From Methylobacter sp. S3L5C (lineage in GTDB: Bacteria; Pseudomonadota; Gammaproteobacteria; Methylococcales; Methylomonadaceae), in contig NZ_CP076024.1 in assembly GCF_022788635.1 (NCBI RefSeq), positions 4,689,503 to 4,753,502 on the forward strand: a stretch of DNA of 64,000 nt, in the 5' to 3' direction. The position numbers and the translations under genes were made by a program. Within the stretch, counting starts at the first letter, position 1; every line of letters begins with the position of its first letter. Under the pieces are notes generated by a model. The model worked only from the letters and a program-made list of their open reading frames with translations, was not told the DNA's origin and made no database searches. Of the stretch, positions 35,433-43,652 are shown in pieces.

Positions 35433-35685
35433 TAGACTGCCCTGTGATGAACAAAAAAAGTGTAACAACCTTATTCTTCGTAATTGATTTAGAGAATGAG
35501 TGATTTTACCCCTAATCACGCATACTGACATCACCATTTTTTTTGTGAGGTTATAAGTTACCTTATAAGCTGGACTACCGTTTTTTTGCGCATAAGCAAA
35601 AGCAAACGTTTTCGACATGCCGTACAAGTGCACAGGAAACCAACATTCCCTTCGATAAAATCAAGTGCATGCCCGGAATCAGCCA

Positions 35686-36837
35686 TTAACCTTTCTCCAA
35701 CATCTCCAAGGCTAGTTGCGCCATATTTTTTGAACCACCGCCCTGCCCTAATTGCTGTTTTACCAAAATCAAATTGGCACGTATTTCATCAGCATACGTC
35801 TTGTCCGTTAAAATTCGTTTAACCTCTGCGGCCAAATTATCGGCCGTCGCCTCATGCTGAATAAGTTCTTTGACAAAGGCCTTACCCAAAATAATATTCG
35901 GTAAACCTATAAAAGATATGTTCACCAACCAGCGTCCCAACCAATAAGTTAGCGTGGAAAGTTTGTAGGCAATCACCATAGGTACCGTTAATAAGGCAAT
36001 TTCAAGGGTTGCAGTTCCTGAAGTTGTCATCACCGCATCGCAACATTGAATAACGTCATAAGGCTGGTTTTTTATCACCGTTATTTTAAGCGATGACAAA
36101 CGCAAGTAACCTTGAAGTAATTCATCACTGATTGAATCCGCTTGGGGCAATATAAACTGACTATCCGGCAAACTGGACTGTAACTTTTCAGCCGCCGCTA
36201 ACATGACCGGTAACATCCGGTTAATTTCGTTGGCACGACTACCCGGCAATAAACCAACCACCGGTTTTTTTTCATCCAAACCAAAAAGTATTCTGTCTTC
36301 CGCTTGGCTACGCTGAGGATGGACTTTATCAACAGAAGGATGACCCACATAACGCACCGGCACATTCTCGGCATCATAATAAGCGGTTTCAAACGGAAAG
36401 ATCACCGCCATCATATCAATCGCCTTGCCATAAGTCTTTACTCGACCCGGCCGCCATGCCCAGACTTGCGGACTTACATAAAACAATACTTTGATGCCGC
36501 ATTGCTTGGCGTAACGCGCCAATTTAAGGTTAAATTCTTTATAATCGACACACACCAGTAAATCAGGTCGTTCAGTTGAAACCAGCTGTTGCATCAACTT
36601 TAACGCCCGACGAATTTCACCATAGTGCCTGATCACTTCAACCACGCCAATAACACCGATAGACCCTGAGTCATAACGAATATCGATACCCGCCTGCGCC
36701 ATTTTTGCACCCCCCATACCCAAGCCATTAAGGTTCGGCTGATGTTTTTTCAGTTCCAGAAACATATTGGCAGCGTGTTGGTCACCGGAAGATTCTCCAG
36801 CGCTGAACATTATCGTTAAAGGGGATTTTTGAGACAT
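35686..36837 (-). CDS. lpxB: Lipid-A-disaccharide synthase
   Basis: GT-B glycosyltransferase at the inner membrane that joins lipid X and UDP-diacyl-GlcN to form the lipid A disaccharide. 383 residues, normal for LpxB. Signature parts: SAGESSGDQHAANM near the N-terminus, GLGMGGAKMAQAG, VLFYVSPQVWAWRPGR, GLLPGSRANEI and MTTSGTATLEIALL. The RAYT remnant, gnnB-like and gnnA-like genes lie directly upstream on the same strand, as in the gnnAB-lpxB neighbourhood described for Acidithiobacillus. Confidence 0.96.
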   Translation of the reverse strand: MSQKSPLTIMFSAGESSGDQHAANMFLELKKHQPNLNGLGMGGAKMAQAGIDIRYDSGSIGVIGVVEVIRHYGEIRRALKLMQQLVSTERPDLLVCVDYKEFNLKLARYAKQCGIKVLFYVSPQVWAWRPGRVKTYGKAIDMMAVIFPFETAYYDAENVPVRYVGHPSVDKVHPQRSQAEDRILFGLDEKKPVVGLLPGSRANEINRMLPVMLAAAEKLQSSLPDSQFILPQADSISDELLQGYLRLSSLKITVIKNQPYDVIQCCDAVMTTSGTATLEIALLTVPMVIAYKLSTLTYWLGRWLVNISFIGLPNIILGKAFVKELIQHEATADNLAAEVKRILTDKTYADEIRANLILVKQQLGQGGGSKNMAQLALEMLEKG

Positions 36838-36965
36838 AAGTAAGTTTCTCTGGGCTATAAACTAATTAATAGCCAATTCATTGGCAATCATTTCTACTTG
36901 CTTGAGCACGTTTTCACTGACAAGTAATTGCATATCAGGGGGATGATGGTCGTATTAATTTACTG

Positions 36966-37643
36966 TTAAATTGACGATGCATAATATTTATCTACTTGCC
37001 ATTTCCGTGGGTTATTTTGAATATATTCAGCAATTTTTAAATAATCCTCTTCATTACGAATAACATGTTCAATAAAACGTGGCTGCCAGAAAAACTTTGT
37101 ATTAATCTTTCTCATTTCAAAAGTACATCTACCCTTATACCAGTTCATACAACGAGACAAATTTTCATGCAACATTGGGTTATTATTTCCCGTAACTCCG
37201 CCAATTTTTCTGACCGTAGAGACGCGATTTATCGCGTCTGAATTATCAACGCCATCTGGATTATAAGTACTATTTGAGACGCGATAAATCAGATCTGGAT
37301 TGTCAACGCCGTCTGGATTATCAGCACTATTTGAGACGCGATAAATCGCGTCTCTACTGTCAGAAAGGGGGTTATCAATATTTATTATTCCATGCACATG
37401 ATTCGGCATGACAATAAAATGGTCTAAAATGACAAATGGAAATTGTTTTTCCATTTCCAACCAATATTTATTTGCCAACTGCCCCAAATCCGACAAGTAC
37501 ATTTTTCCTTCTTTAACATTACCGAAAAAACAGATTTTATTGTCCGTACAAATGGTTACAAAATAAGGGGCATTCAAGCCATAATCCTAGTTTTTTAATC
37601 GGGCAGAAGAAATTCTATATTTGCCTTTATACCTATCAACCAT
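36966..37643 (-). pseudogene. RAYT (REP-associated Y1 transposase) with amber codon
   Basis: Family that processes REP palindromes with a catalytic Tyr and HUH site. From the natural start at 37643 the frame reads 18 codons, ending RLKN, then TAG at 37587-37589 where family members have a Tyr (RLKNYDY), and continues in frame. A downstream TTG at 37577 could restart it. HUH motif: PNHVHGI; a Tyr candidate lies in YLKIAEYIQNNP near the end. Between them sits a foreign ~50-residue insert encoded by the REP palindromes themselves, three times giving D(A/L)I(Y/N)RVS. Probably inactive, unless the amber is bypassed or the internal start used. Confidence 0.75.
37220..37354. repeat. REP-like palindromes inside the RAYT coding frame
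   Basis: AGACGCGATTTATCGCGTCT at 37220-37239 and GAGACGCGATAAATCGCGTC (continuing TC) at 37333-37354 are perfect palindromes, with a damaged third copy around 37274-37297. A 57-bp tandem unit links them (for example AACGCC at 37248 and 37305). The unit is exactly 19 codons, so the protein frame is kept. Confidence 0.8.
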
Positions 37644-37658
37644 AAATCAATCCCGGTG

Positions 37659-37778
37659 GAGACGCGATTTATCGCGTCTGGATTTATCGCGTCTAAATAA
37701 TACCTCATGCATTTTACAGATGTAGAAACACGATAAATAGAGACGCGATAAATAGAGAGACGCGATAAATCGCGTCTC
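37659..37778. repeat. REP-like palindrome cluster upstream of the RAYT gene
   Basis: The same GAGACGCGAT(T/A)(T/A)ATCGCGTCT palindrome occurs at 37659-37680 and 37757-37778, with partial half-sites (TTTATCGCGTCT near 37683, ACACGATAAATAGAGACG near 37729) between. It lies between the gnnB-like stop and the RAYT start, and matches the copies inside the RAYT gene. Confidence 0.8.
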
Positions 37779-37793
37779 TACTATCATAACCAA

Positions 37794-38891
37794 CTACACC
37801 GTCAATACACCTCGAATAACTCCAACAATTTCCCTGATCGTATCGTCTTCAAGAAACGGACAAATCGGCAAGGAAAAACAAGTAGCTGAAACCGCTTCGG
37901 TAACAGGCAAGCTTAAACCTGCACATGCTTCTTTAAAAACATTTTGTTGATGCAAAGGCACCGGATAATAAACCGCACAGCCAATTTGTTTATCCTGCAG
38001 AGCTTTTAAAATGTCATCACGACGATCCGATAACAAGGTGTATTGATGATAAACATGCTCACCCAAACCATCTTCATACGGCGTAATCAACGGTAAATCT
38101 GCCATTAGCTCTGAATAAAGATGGGCAACATGACGGCGCGCCTGATTGTATTGATCGATGCGTTTTAATTTTGCTCGTAAAATCACTGCCTGCATTTCAT
38201 CAAGGCGACTGTTATAACCAATCACATCATGATAATAACGAACATCCGAGCCATGATTACGCAGTTGTTTAATTTTTGCCGCCGTTTCATCCGAGTTGGT
38301 AACCACCAAGCCGCCATCACCAAAAGCACCCAGGTTTTTACTGGGGAAAAAACTGTATCCCCCTGCATGACCTATCGCACCGGTTTGTTGACCATTAATG
38401 CGTGCGCCAAAGGACTGACAAGCATCTTCAATTAACTTTAAATTATGTTGCTCACAGAGTTGCATAATTTCAGTCATGTCTGCCGGTTGACCAAATAGAT
38501 GCACCGGCATGATGGCTTTGGTTTTTGAAGTAATAGCCTGTTCTATAGCGAATGGTGAAATATTAAAGGTTCTGGGATCTATATCCACAAAAACAGGCGT
38601 TGCACCAACATATTTAATAGCTTCGGCTGTCGCAATAAAAGTAAACGCGGTGGTAATCACTTCATCACCAACACCTATGCCTTCGGCAATTAACGCCAAA
38701 TGCAATGCATCGGTACCTGAAGCGACACCAATGGCATGTTTAACACCCAAATACTCAGCCGTTTCTTTTTCAAAAGCCTGTACATTAGGACCTAATATAA
38801 AAGCACAGTTTTCTATTGTTTCAGCCAAGCCTCGCTCAACTTCATCTTTGATTTCTACGTATTGAGCCTTCAGGTTTACCATCGGTATCAT
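37794..38891 (-). CDS. DegT/DnrJ/EryC1/StrS sugar aminotransferase (GnnB/WbpE-like)
   Basis: PLP enzyme that transaminates a keto-sugar nucleotide. 365 residues, typical of the family. The PLP lysine is K185 in FFPSKNLGAFGDGG; other blocks are GVASGTDALHLAL, EDACQSFGA and the RNHGSDVRYYHDVIGYNSR substrate region. The upstream Gfo/Idh gene would supply a 3-keto-UDP-GlcNAc, so the pair should make UDP-GlcNAc3N (3-amino). Next to lpxB this fits GnnB of lipid A biosynthesis; WbpE of O-antigen synthesis is the alternative. Confidence 0.82.
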   Translation of the reverse strand: MIPMVNLKAQYVEIKDEVERGLAETIENCAFILGPNVQAFEKETAEYLGVKHAIGVASGTDALHLALIAEGIGVGDEVITTAFTFIATAEAIKYVGATPVFVDIDPRTFNISPFAIEQAITSKTKAIMPVHLFGQPADMTEIMQLCEQHNLKLIEDACQSFGARINGQQTGAIGHAGGYSFFPSKNLGAFGDGGLVVTNSDETAAKIKQLRNHGSDVRYYHDVIGYNSRLDEMQAVILRAKLKRIDQYNQARRHVAHLYSELMADLPLITPYEDGLGEHVYHQYTLLSDRRDDILKALQDKQIGCAVYYPVPLHQQNVFKEACAGLSLPVTEAVSATCFSLPICPFLEDDTIREIVGVIRGVLTV

Positions 38892-38999
38892 AATTGTTAT
38901 TACCTTTTTTATTTATGTATGTAGAAACGCGTTTCTAATAGTGAAAATTGTATAACTATACAGCCAGGTACAAGGCAAAGATCGGCCATTATAGGGATT

Positions 39000-39054
39000 A
39001 CCTTTAACCTTTAACCTTTAACCTTTAACCTTTAACCTTTAACCTTTTAACCTT
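39000..39054. repeat. Heptamer tandem array (TTTAACC)n
   Basis: About seven head-to-tail copies of ACCTTTA/TTTAACC lie between the gnnA-like stop and the start of gnnB, with one copy carrying an extra T. A simple minisatellite; slipped-strand changes here would alter the spacing between the two genes but not a reading frame. Confidence 0.8.
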
Positions 39055-39060
39055 AAATAC

Positions 39061-39996
39061 TTATTTATCGCCTAATAATCTTGTGATTTGTATCGCTGTT
39101 GCCAATGCACGTCGTCCGGCCTCGCCAGAAACCAAAGGATTTTCGCCGGTTTGGATACAGTTGACAAAATGTTTAATTTCTTCAAGCAGTGCGTCACCAC
39201 CCTCAAAAACAGATTCTTCAGTGAGTATTTCAGGAATGCCGGGAAACATTTCTTTTTCACCGGTGCGATATTTGGTTAAAACCCGATTTTGAAAATCAAC
39301 AGAAATATAGGAACTCGGTCTAAACAGTCGCATTTTGCGCTCCATCTTCATACTAATTCGACTGGCCGTTACATTAGCCACACAACCATTTTTAAATAAC
39401 AACCGGGCATTGGCAATGTCCGTACCTTGCGTCAGCACTGCCGTGCCACTGGCGTCAATACGCTCGACTTCTGAATCCACCAAAGCCAAAATAATATCAA
39501 TATCATGAATCATTAAATCCAGCACAACGCTCACATCATTGGCGCGGGGATTAAAAGGCGATAAACGGTGCGATTCAATAAACAGCGGTTTTTCATCGTT
39601 ATCCAAACCTAATACGGCCGGATTAAAACGCTCCAGATGTCCCACCTGTAAAATCAAACACTTCGCTTTGGCAATGGCTATTAACTCATCCGCCTCGGCA
39701 ACCGTTACCGTAATCGGCTTTTCAACCAGAACATGTGCCCCTGCATTAAGAAAGTCTTTGGAAACAAGGTGATGCAATGTAGTAGGCACAACAATGCTGA
39801 CTGCATCGACTTCGCCCAGCAAGGCTTGGTAATCTGTCAGGGCTTTCGCACCATGCTTGTCCGCTACCGCTTTTGCAGCAACCTCGTTAATGTCAACGAC
39901 GGCAACCAATTCACAATCAGGTAGTGAGGCATATTTTTCAGCGTGGAATTTGCCTAAATAACCGGTCCCGATAACAGCGCATTTTAATTTTTTCAT
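39061..39996 (-). CDS. Gfo/Idh/MocA oxidoreductase (GnnA-like UDP-GlcNAc 3-dehydrogenase)
   Basis: 311 residues. Rossmann fold at the start (AVIGTGYLGKFHAEKY), VVPTTLHH, the catalytic-lysine block HVLVEKPITV and a dimer domain with DLMIHDIDIILAL holding the usual Asp/His. The family oxidises sugar hydroxyls with NAD. It lies 169 bp upstream of the gnnB-like aminotransferase on the same strand, with lpxB two genes further on. This order supports GnnA, which oxidises the 3-OH of UDP-GlcNAc; WbpB of O-antigen pathways is the alternative. Substrate is inferred from context. Confidence 0.78.
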   Translation of the reverse strand: MKKLKCAVIGTGYLGKFHAEKYASLPDCELVAVVDINEVAAKAVADKHGAKALTDYQALLGEVDAVSIVVPTTLHHLVSKDFLNAGAHVLVEKPITVTVAEADELIAIAKAKCLILQVGHLERFNPAVLGLDNDEKPLFIESHRLSPFNPRANDVSVVLDLMIHDIDIILALVDSEVERIDASGTAVLTQGTDIANARLLFKNGCVANVTASRISMKMERKMRLFRPSSYISVDFQNRVLTKYRTGEKEMFPGIPEILTEESVFEGGDALLEEIKHFVNCIQTGENPLVSGEAGRRALATAIQITRLLGDK

Positions 39997-40298
39997 TTGC
40001 TTAACTTTGCATGGTGTTCGATTTAGTCCGAAGATAGCCTGATAAAAATAAATTATCAGCCAAGAAACTGTCCGGACATGGATAATGCCTGATATTGTAA
40101 TCTATCAAAATGTATTCAGAAACTTTTGTGGAGTTGGCGGCCGAAATCGCTACTTACCCGGCATCTTTTTTAAAAGATTATCACCATGAAGACACGAAGA
40201 AAGAAAACTTCATGTCTTCATGGTGAATTAAAAACAATTGCTGAAGTCTGGCTTCTCGGGTATTATGTGCCTACTGAACGTTTGTTAGGTACATTTTT
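39997..40298. promoter_or_regulatory. Divergent region, gnnA-like gene and tetR operon
   Basis: About 300 bp that must drive the gnnA-like gene leftward and the tetR-efflux operon rightward. It contains ACGAAG palindrome copy C at 40181-40226. No clear TetR operator palindrome was recognised near the TetR start. Confidence 0.35.
40181..40226. repeat. ACGAAG palindromic repeat, copy C (nearly perfect)
   Basis: TCACCATGAAGACACGAAG and CTTCATGTCTTCATGGTGA match at 18 of 19 positions, with an 8-base loop. The cleanest of five related palindromes in the window; this one has CCATGAAG in place of CCACGAAG. Confidence 0.75.
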
Positions 40299-40883
40299 TT
40301 GAGCTCTAAAGAAAAAATATTAAGTATGGCGATTGTTTTATTCGCTCAAAAAGGCTATTCGGGCTTGTCTATGAGGCAGTTGGCTCAGGCAGTTGATATG
40401 AGTGTTGCGGCGATTTACCATCATTTCCCCGATAAAGATGCCCTGTATCTGGAATCAGTTCGCTTTGCTTTTTCAGGTAAAGAGCAAATTTTTTGCCAGG
40501 TCTGGCAATCTGACTGTTCCCCGGAAGAAAAATTGCGGTTGTTTATTCATTCATTAATTGAAGTCATGCTTAATGACCAGAATTTCTGTCGTCTGATGCA
40601 GCGTGAAATTTTGGAAGCTAATCCCGAAAGAATGCAGCTATTGGCGCAAGGCATCTTTAAAAGCCAGTTTTCATTATTAATGCAATTGGCTACTGAATTG
40701 GCACCGGAGCAGGATGCTTATCTGGTTGCAACCTCCATTATAGGTTTAACTCAATACTATGTTGAGTACCAGCCTCTACTCAAAAATCTTACCGGCTGGA
40801 AACCTGAATACGAGATGCCCGAAGTTATTGCAACCCACGTTACCAACCTTTTAATAAACAGCTTAAAGACAAAGACTGCATGA
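40299..40883 (+). CDS. TetR-family regulator of the efflux operon
   Basis: 194 residues from a TTG start; the next ATG is nine codons later and would remove part of helix 1. The N-terminal helix-turn-helix has FAQKGYSGLSMRQLAQAVDM and AAIYHHFPDKDALY, typical TetR. The ligand domain is helical with no recognised effector pocket. Its stop overlaps the start of the outer-membrane channel gene (ATGA), so it is the first gene of the efflux operon and probably represses it, with relief by a pump substrate (inference). Confidence 0.88.
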   Translation: MSSKEKILSMAIVLFAQKGYSGLSMRQLAQAVDMSVAAIYHHFPDKDALYLESVRFAFSGKEQIFCQVWQSDCSPEEKLRLFIHSLIEVMLNDQNFCRLMQREILEANPERMQLLAQGIFKSQFSLLMQLATELAPEQDAYLVATSIIGLTQYYVEYQPLLKNLTGWKPEYEMPEVIATHVTNLLINSLKTKTA

Positions 40884-42460
40884 AAAAAATAGCCAGTCTT
40901 TTACCCTTAACCTTATCTATTGATAAACTCAACTTGCGAACAACTACTATTGCCAGTGCCTTAATCACACTGTTGGCTTCCGGTTGTATGCTGGGGCCTG
41001 ACTTTACCAGCCCCTCAAGTCCTGACACAAAAAGTTATACCACCGATAAACCATCAAACCGTATTACCACAACTTCATCAGAGTCCGGTTCCGCACAATC
41101 GTTGGCATTGGGAAAAGATATTCAAGGACAATGGTGGACGTTATTTCGCTCCCCAGCCTTAACCAAATTAATTGAACAAGCAATGAAGCATAATCCTGAT
41201 TTACAGGCCGCTTCATCGGCATTAACCGAAGCCCAAGAAAAGGCTTCCGTACAGGAAAGCTCCTTATTCCCTACCTTGGACGCAACATTTTCAACCAAAC
41301 GTCAAAAAATTTCCGGTGCGCAATTTGGTAATCCCGAGTTTGAAGCGCCTGCTTACAATCTCTCAACAGGATCGGTTCAGGTTGCTTACACCCTGGATGC
41401 TTTCGGAGCTATTCGAAGGCAAATTGAGGGCTTTGAGGCTCAAGCAGAATATCAGCGCTTTCAACTTGAGGGGACTTTCCTGACACTGGCGTCAAACGTC
41501 GTCACCACCGCCATACAAGAAGCGTCTTTAAGAGCTCAAATTAAGGCAACTGAAGAAATTATCGTCGCTCAAGCCAAGGGGCTTGAACTGATCAAACAAC
41601 AGTTCGAATTTGGGGGAGCATCGAAAGTCGATGTTTTGTTACAGCAAACCACACTCGAACAAACGCAAACAACCTTGCCGCCGTTACAACGGCAACTGGC
41701 TCAAAACCGTCATCGATTGACGGTTTTAACCGGCGAATTACCCAGCACCGAACTGGCCGCTCAATTCACACTCTCCGACCTGCACCTACCAGAAGGATTA
41801 CCGCTCAGCTTGCCATCCAAACTGGTGCAACAACGCCCCGATGTTCGTGCCCAAGAAGCTCAGTTACATGTCGCCAGTGCACAAATCGGCGTCGCTACCG
41901 CCAATATGTTGCCTGATTTCACCATCAATGCCAATGTAGGCAGCATTGCCACCCGAATGGGCGATTTGTTTGTTCCCGGCAGCGCCATCTGGAGCGTTGG
42001 CGGAAACCTGTTGCAACCCATCTTTCATGGCGGCGGACTAATCCATCAACGGCGTGCAGCAATAGCAGCCTACGAACAGGCCGCAGCGCAATACCGAAGT
42101 ACGGTATTACAGGCCTTCCAAAACGTCGCTGATACTCTGAGCGCATTGGAGTTCGATGCCACTGGTTTGAAAGCGCAAGATGCAGCCGTAAAGGCCGCGT
42201 CTGACAGCCTGGAACTGAGTCAATTGCAATATAAAATCGGCGCTATCAGCTATTTACCGCTACTTATTTCAGAGCGCAATTACCACCAGGCACGTATTAC
42301 CCAAATAACTGCGCAAACCAGACGTTATGCCGACACCGCCGCCTTATTTCAGGCACTGGGCGGCGGTTGGTGGAACCGTGAGAAGTTATATACCACTTTA
42401 TTGGCGAACCAGGATAAGAAAGAAAAAAAGTATGAATGCTTTTTTTGTCTTAACCCTTGA
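40880..42460 (+). CDS. RND efflux outer-membrane lipoprotein (NodT/OprM type)
   Basis: Trimeric TolC-like channel, 526 residues. A basic start, a hydrophobic segment and a lipobox LLASGCML mark a lipoprotein. Two OEP repeats follow: one around NPDLQAASSALTEAQE and a second around RPDVRAQEAQLHVASAQIGVATANMLPDF, with GGGLIHQRRAA as typical tail motif. The last ~20 residues (KKEKKYECFFCLNP) are odd and Cys-bearing, unlike usual ends. Start overlaps the tetR stop by 4 bp; the adaptor gene follows after 55 bp. Confidence 0.92.
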   Translation: MKKIASLLPLTLSIDKLNLRTTTIASALITLLASGCMLGPDFTSPSSPDTKSYTTDKPSNRITTTSSESGSAQSLALGKDIQGQWWTLFRSPALTKLIEQAMKHNPDLQAASSALTEAQEKASVQESSLFPTLDATFSTKRQKISGAQFGNPEFEAPAYNLSTGSVQVAYTLDAFGAIRRQIEGFEAQAEYQRFQLEGTFLTLASNVVTTAIQEASLRAQIKATEEIIVAQAKGLELIKQQFEFGGASKVDVLLQQTTLEQTQTTLPPLQRQLAQNRHRLTVLTGELPSTELAAQFTLSDLHLPEGLPLSLPSKLVQQRPDVRAQEAQLHVASAQIGVATANMLPDFTINANVGSIATRMGDLFVPGSAIWSVGGNLLQPIFHGGGLIHQRRAAIAAYEQAAAQYRSTVLQAFQNVADTLSALEFDATGLKAQDAAVKAASDSLELSQLQYKIGAISYLPLLISERNYHQARITQITAQTRRYADTAALFQALGGGWWNREKLYTTLLANQDKKEKKYECFFCLNP

Positions 42461-42515
42461 GCCCTAACACTTTTTAAAAATTCATGTTTAAACAAACCCC
42501 CGGCAGGAAACAGCA

Positions 42516-43646
42516 ATGATTAAACGTATGCTCATTATGCTCATCATGGTAGGCATTGTACTCGGAGGCATTTTTGGTTTCATTAGCTTCAAGGGGCGCA
42601 TGATCAAGCAATTTATGTCGTCGCAGGGGGTGCCGGTGCAAACTGTTTCCTCCATAACAGCCAACTATTTGGAATGGTTACCAAAACTGGAAGCTGTCGG
42701 TAGCTTGCAAGCGGTTCAAGGTGCCAGCATGAGTGCAGAAGTAGCAGGTATCGTAGAAAAAATCTACTTTAACCAAGGCGATAATGTAAAGATTGGAACG
42801 CCTTTGTTGCAATTACGCGCCTATGACGATATTGCCAAACTGGAATCGTTAAAAGCTACCGCGCAACTAACTCGTGTTACTTATAATCGTGACCTGGCAC
42901 AATTTAGTGTCAATGCCATCAGCAAGCAAGTACTGGATATAGACAAGGCAAACCTGGATATAGCCATTGCCAATATTGCCCAACAGCAAGCACTGGTCGA
43001 TAAAAAACTGATTCGCGCTCCCTTTACCGGTCGTTTAGGGATTCGACTTGTCGATATTGGTCAATATCTTGCGGTAGGTACCGCAATTACTACCCTACAG
43101 GCTCTGGATACCGTTTTTGTAGACTTTTATCTGCCTCAACAAGCATTAAAATCACTGGCAATCGGTCAACAAGTCACTCTCAATACGGACGTTTATCCCG
43201 CACAGACATTTACTGGCGGCATTACGGTGATTAATCCAAAAGTCGACATCAACACCCGTAATGTGCAGGTCAGAGCCACACTGAATAACCTCGATCATAA
43301 ACTACTGCCCGGTATGTACGCCACCGTAAATATTGCCACGGGACTCGCGCAACGCTATATCACGCTGCCGCGTACCACCATTACTTTTAACGCCTTCGGT
43401 TCTACCGTTTATCGGATAGATAACGATGGTCTGGACGCAGCAGGTAAACCCAAACTGATTGCCAAACAAAGTTTTGTTACCACCGGTGATACGCGCGGTG
43501 ACCAAATCGCCATCCTTACCGGTGTTAAAGAAGGTGAAACGATAGTCACTACCGGGCAGATTAAATTACGCAACGGCTCACCCGTTATCGTCGACAATAC
43601 CATTCAACCCAGCAACGACGCTACTCCGCAACCTAAAGACCAATAA
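42516..43646 (+). CDS. RND efflux periplasmic adaptor (HlyD/MexE-like)
   Basis: 376 residues. An N-terminal membrane anchor (~1-25) with no lipobox, then a biotinyl-lipoyl domain, a short alpha hairpin and beta barrel. Visible blocks: AVQGASMSAEVAGIVEKI, FNQGDNVKIGTPLLQL, LIRAPFTGRLGIRLVDIGQY and NTRNVQVRATL. It links the inner-membrane pump to the outer-membrane channel. Good ribosome site AGGAAACAGC before the ATG. 55 bp after the channel gene, 6 bp before the pump gene. Confidence 0.93.
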   Translation: MIKRMLIMLIMVGIVLGGIFGFISFKGRMIKQFMSSQGVPVQTVSSITANYLEWLPKLEAVGSLQAVQGASMSAEVAGIVEKIYFNQGDNVKIGTPLLQLRAYDDIAKLESLKATAQLTRVTYNRDLAQFSVNAISKQVLDIDKANLDIAIANIAQQQALVDKKLIRAPFTGRLGIRLVDIGQYLAVGTAITTLQALDTVFVDFYLPQQALKSLAIGQQVTLNTDVYPAQTFTGGITVINPKVDINTRNVQVRATLNNLDHKLLPGMYATVNIATGLAQRYITLPRTTITFNAFGSTVYRIDNDGLDAAGKPKLIAKQSFVTTGDTRGDQIAILTGVKEGETIVTTGQIKLRNGSPVIVDNTIQPSNDATPQPKDQ

Positions 43647-43652
43647 TACACC

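Noticed and set aside
37200-37790. CRISPR array
   Set aside because: Repeats are palindromic, irregularly spaced and partly tandem at 57 bp inside a coding frame; no unique spacers and no cas genes.
39000-39054. Telomere or replication origin repeat
   Set aside because: The heptamers resemble telomeric repeats only superficially; no DnaA boxes or origin genes lie nearby.
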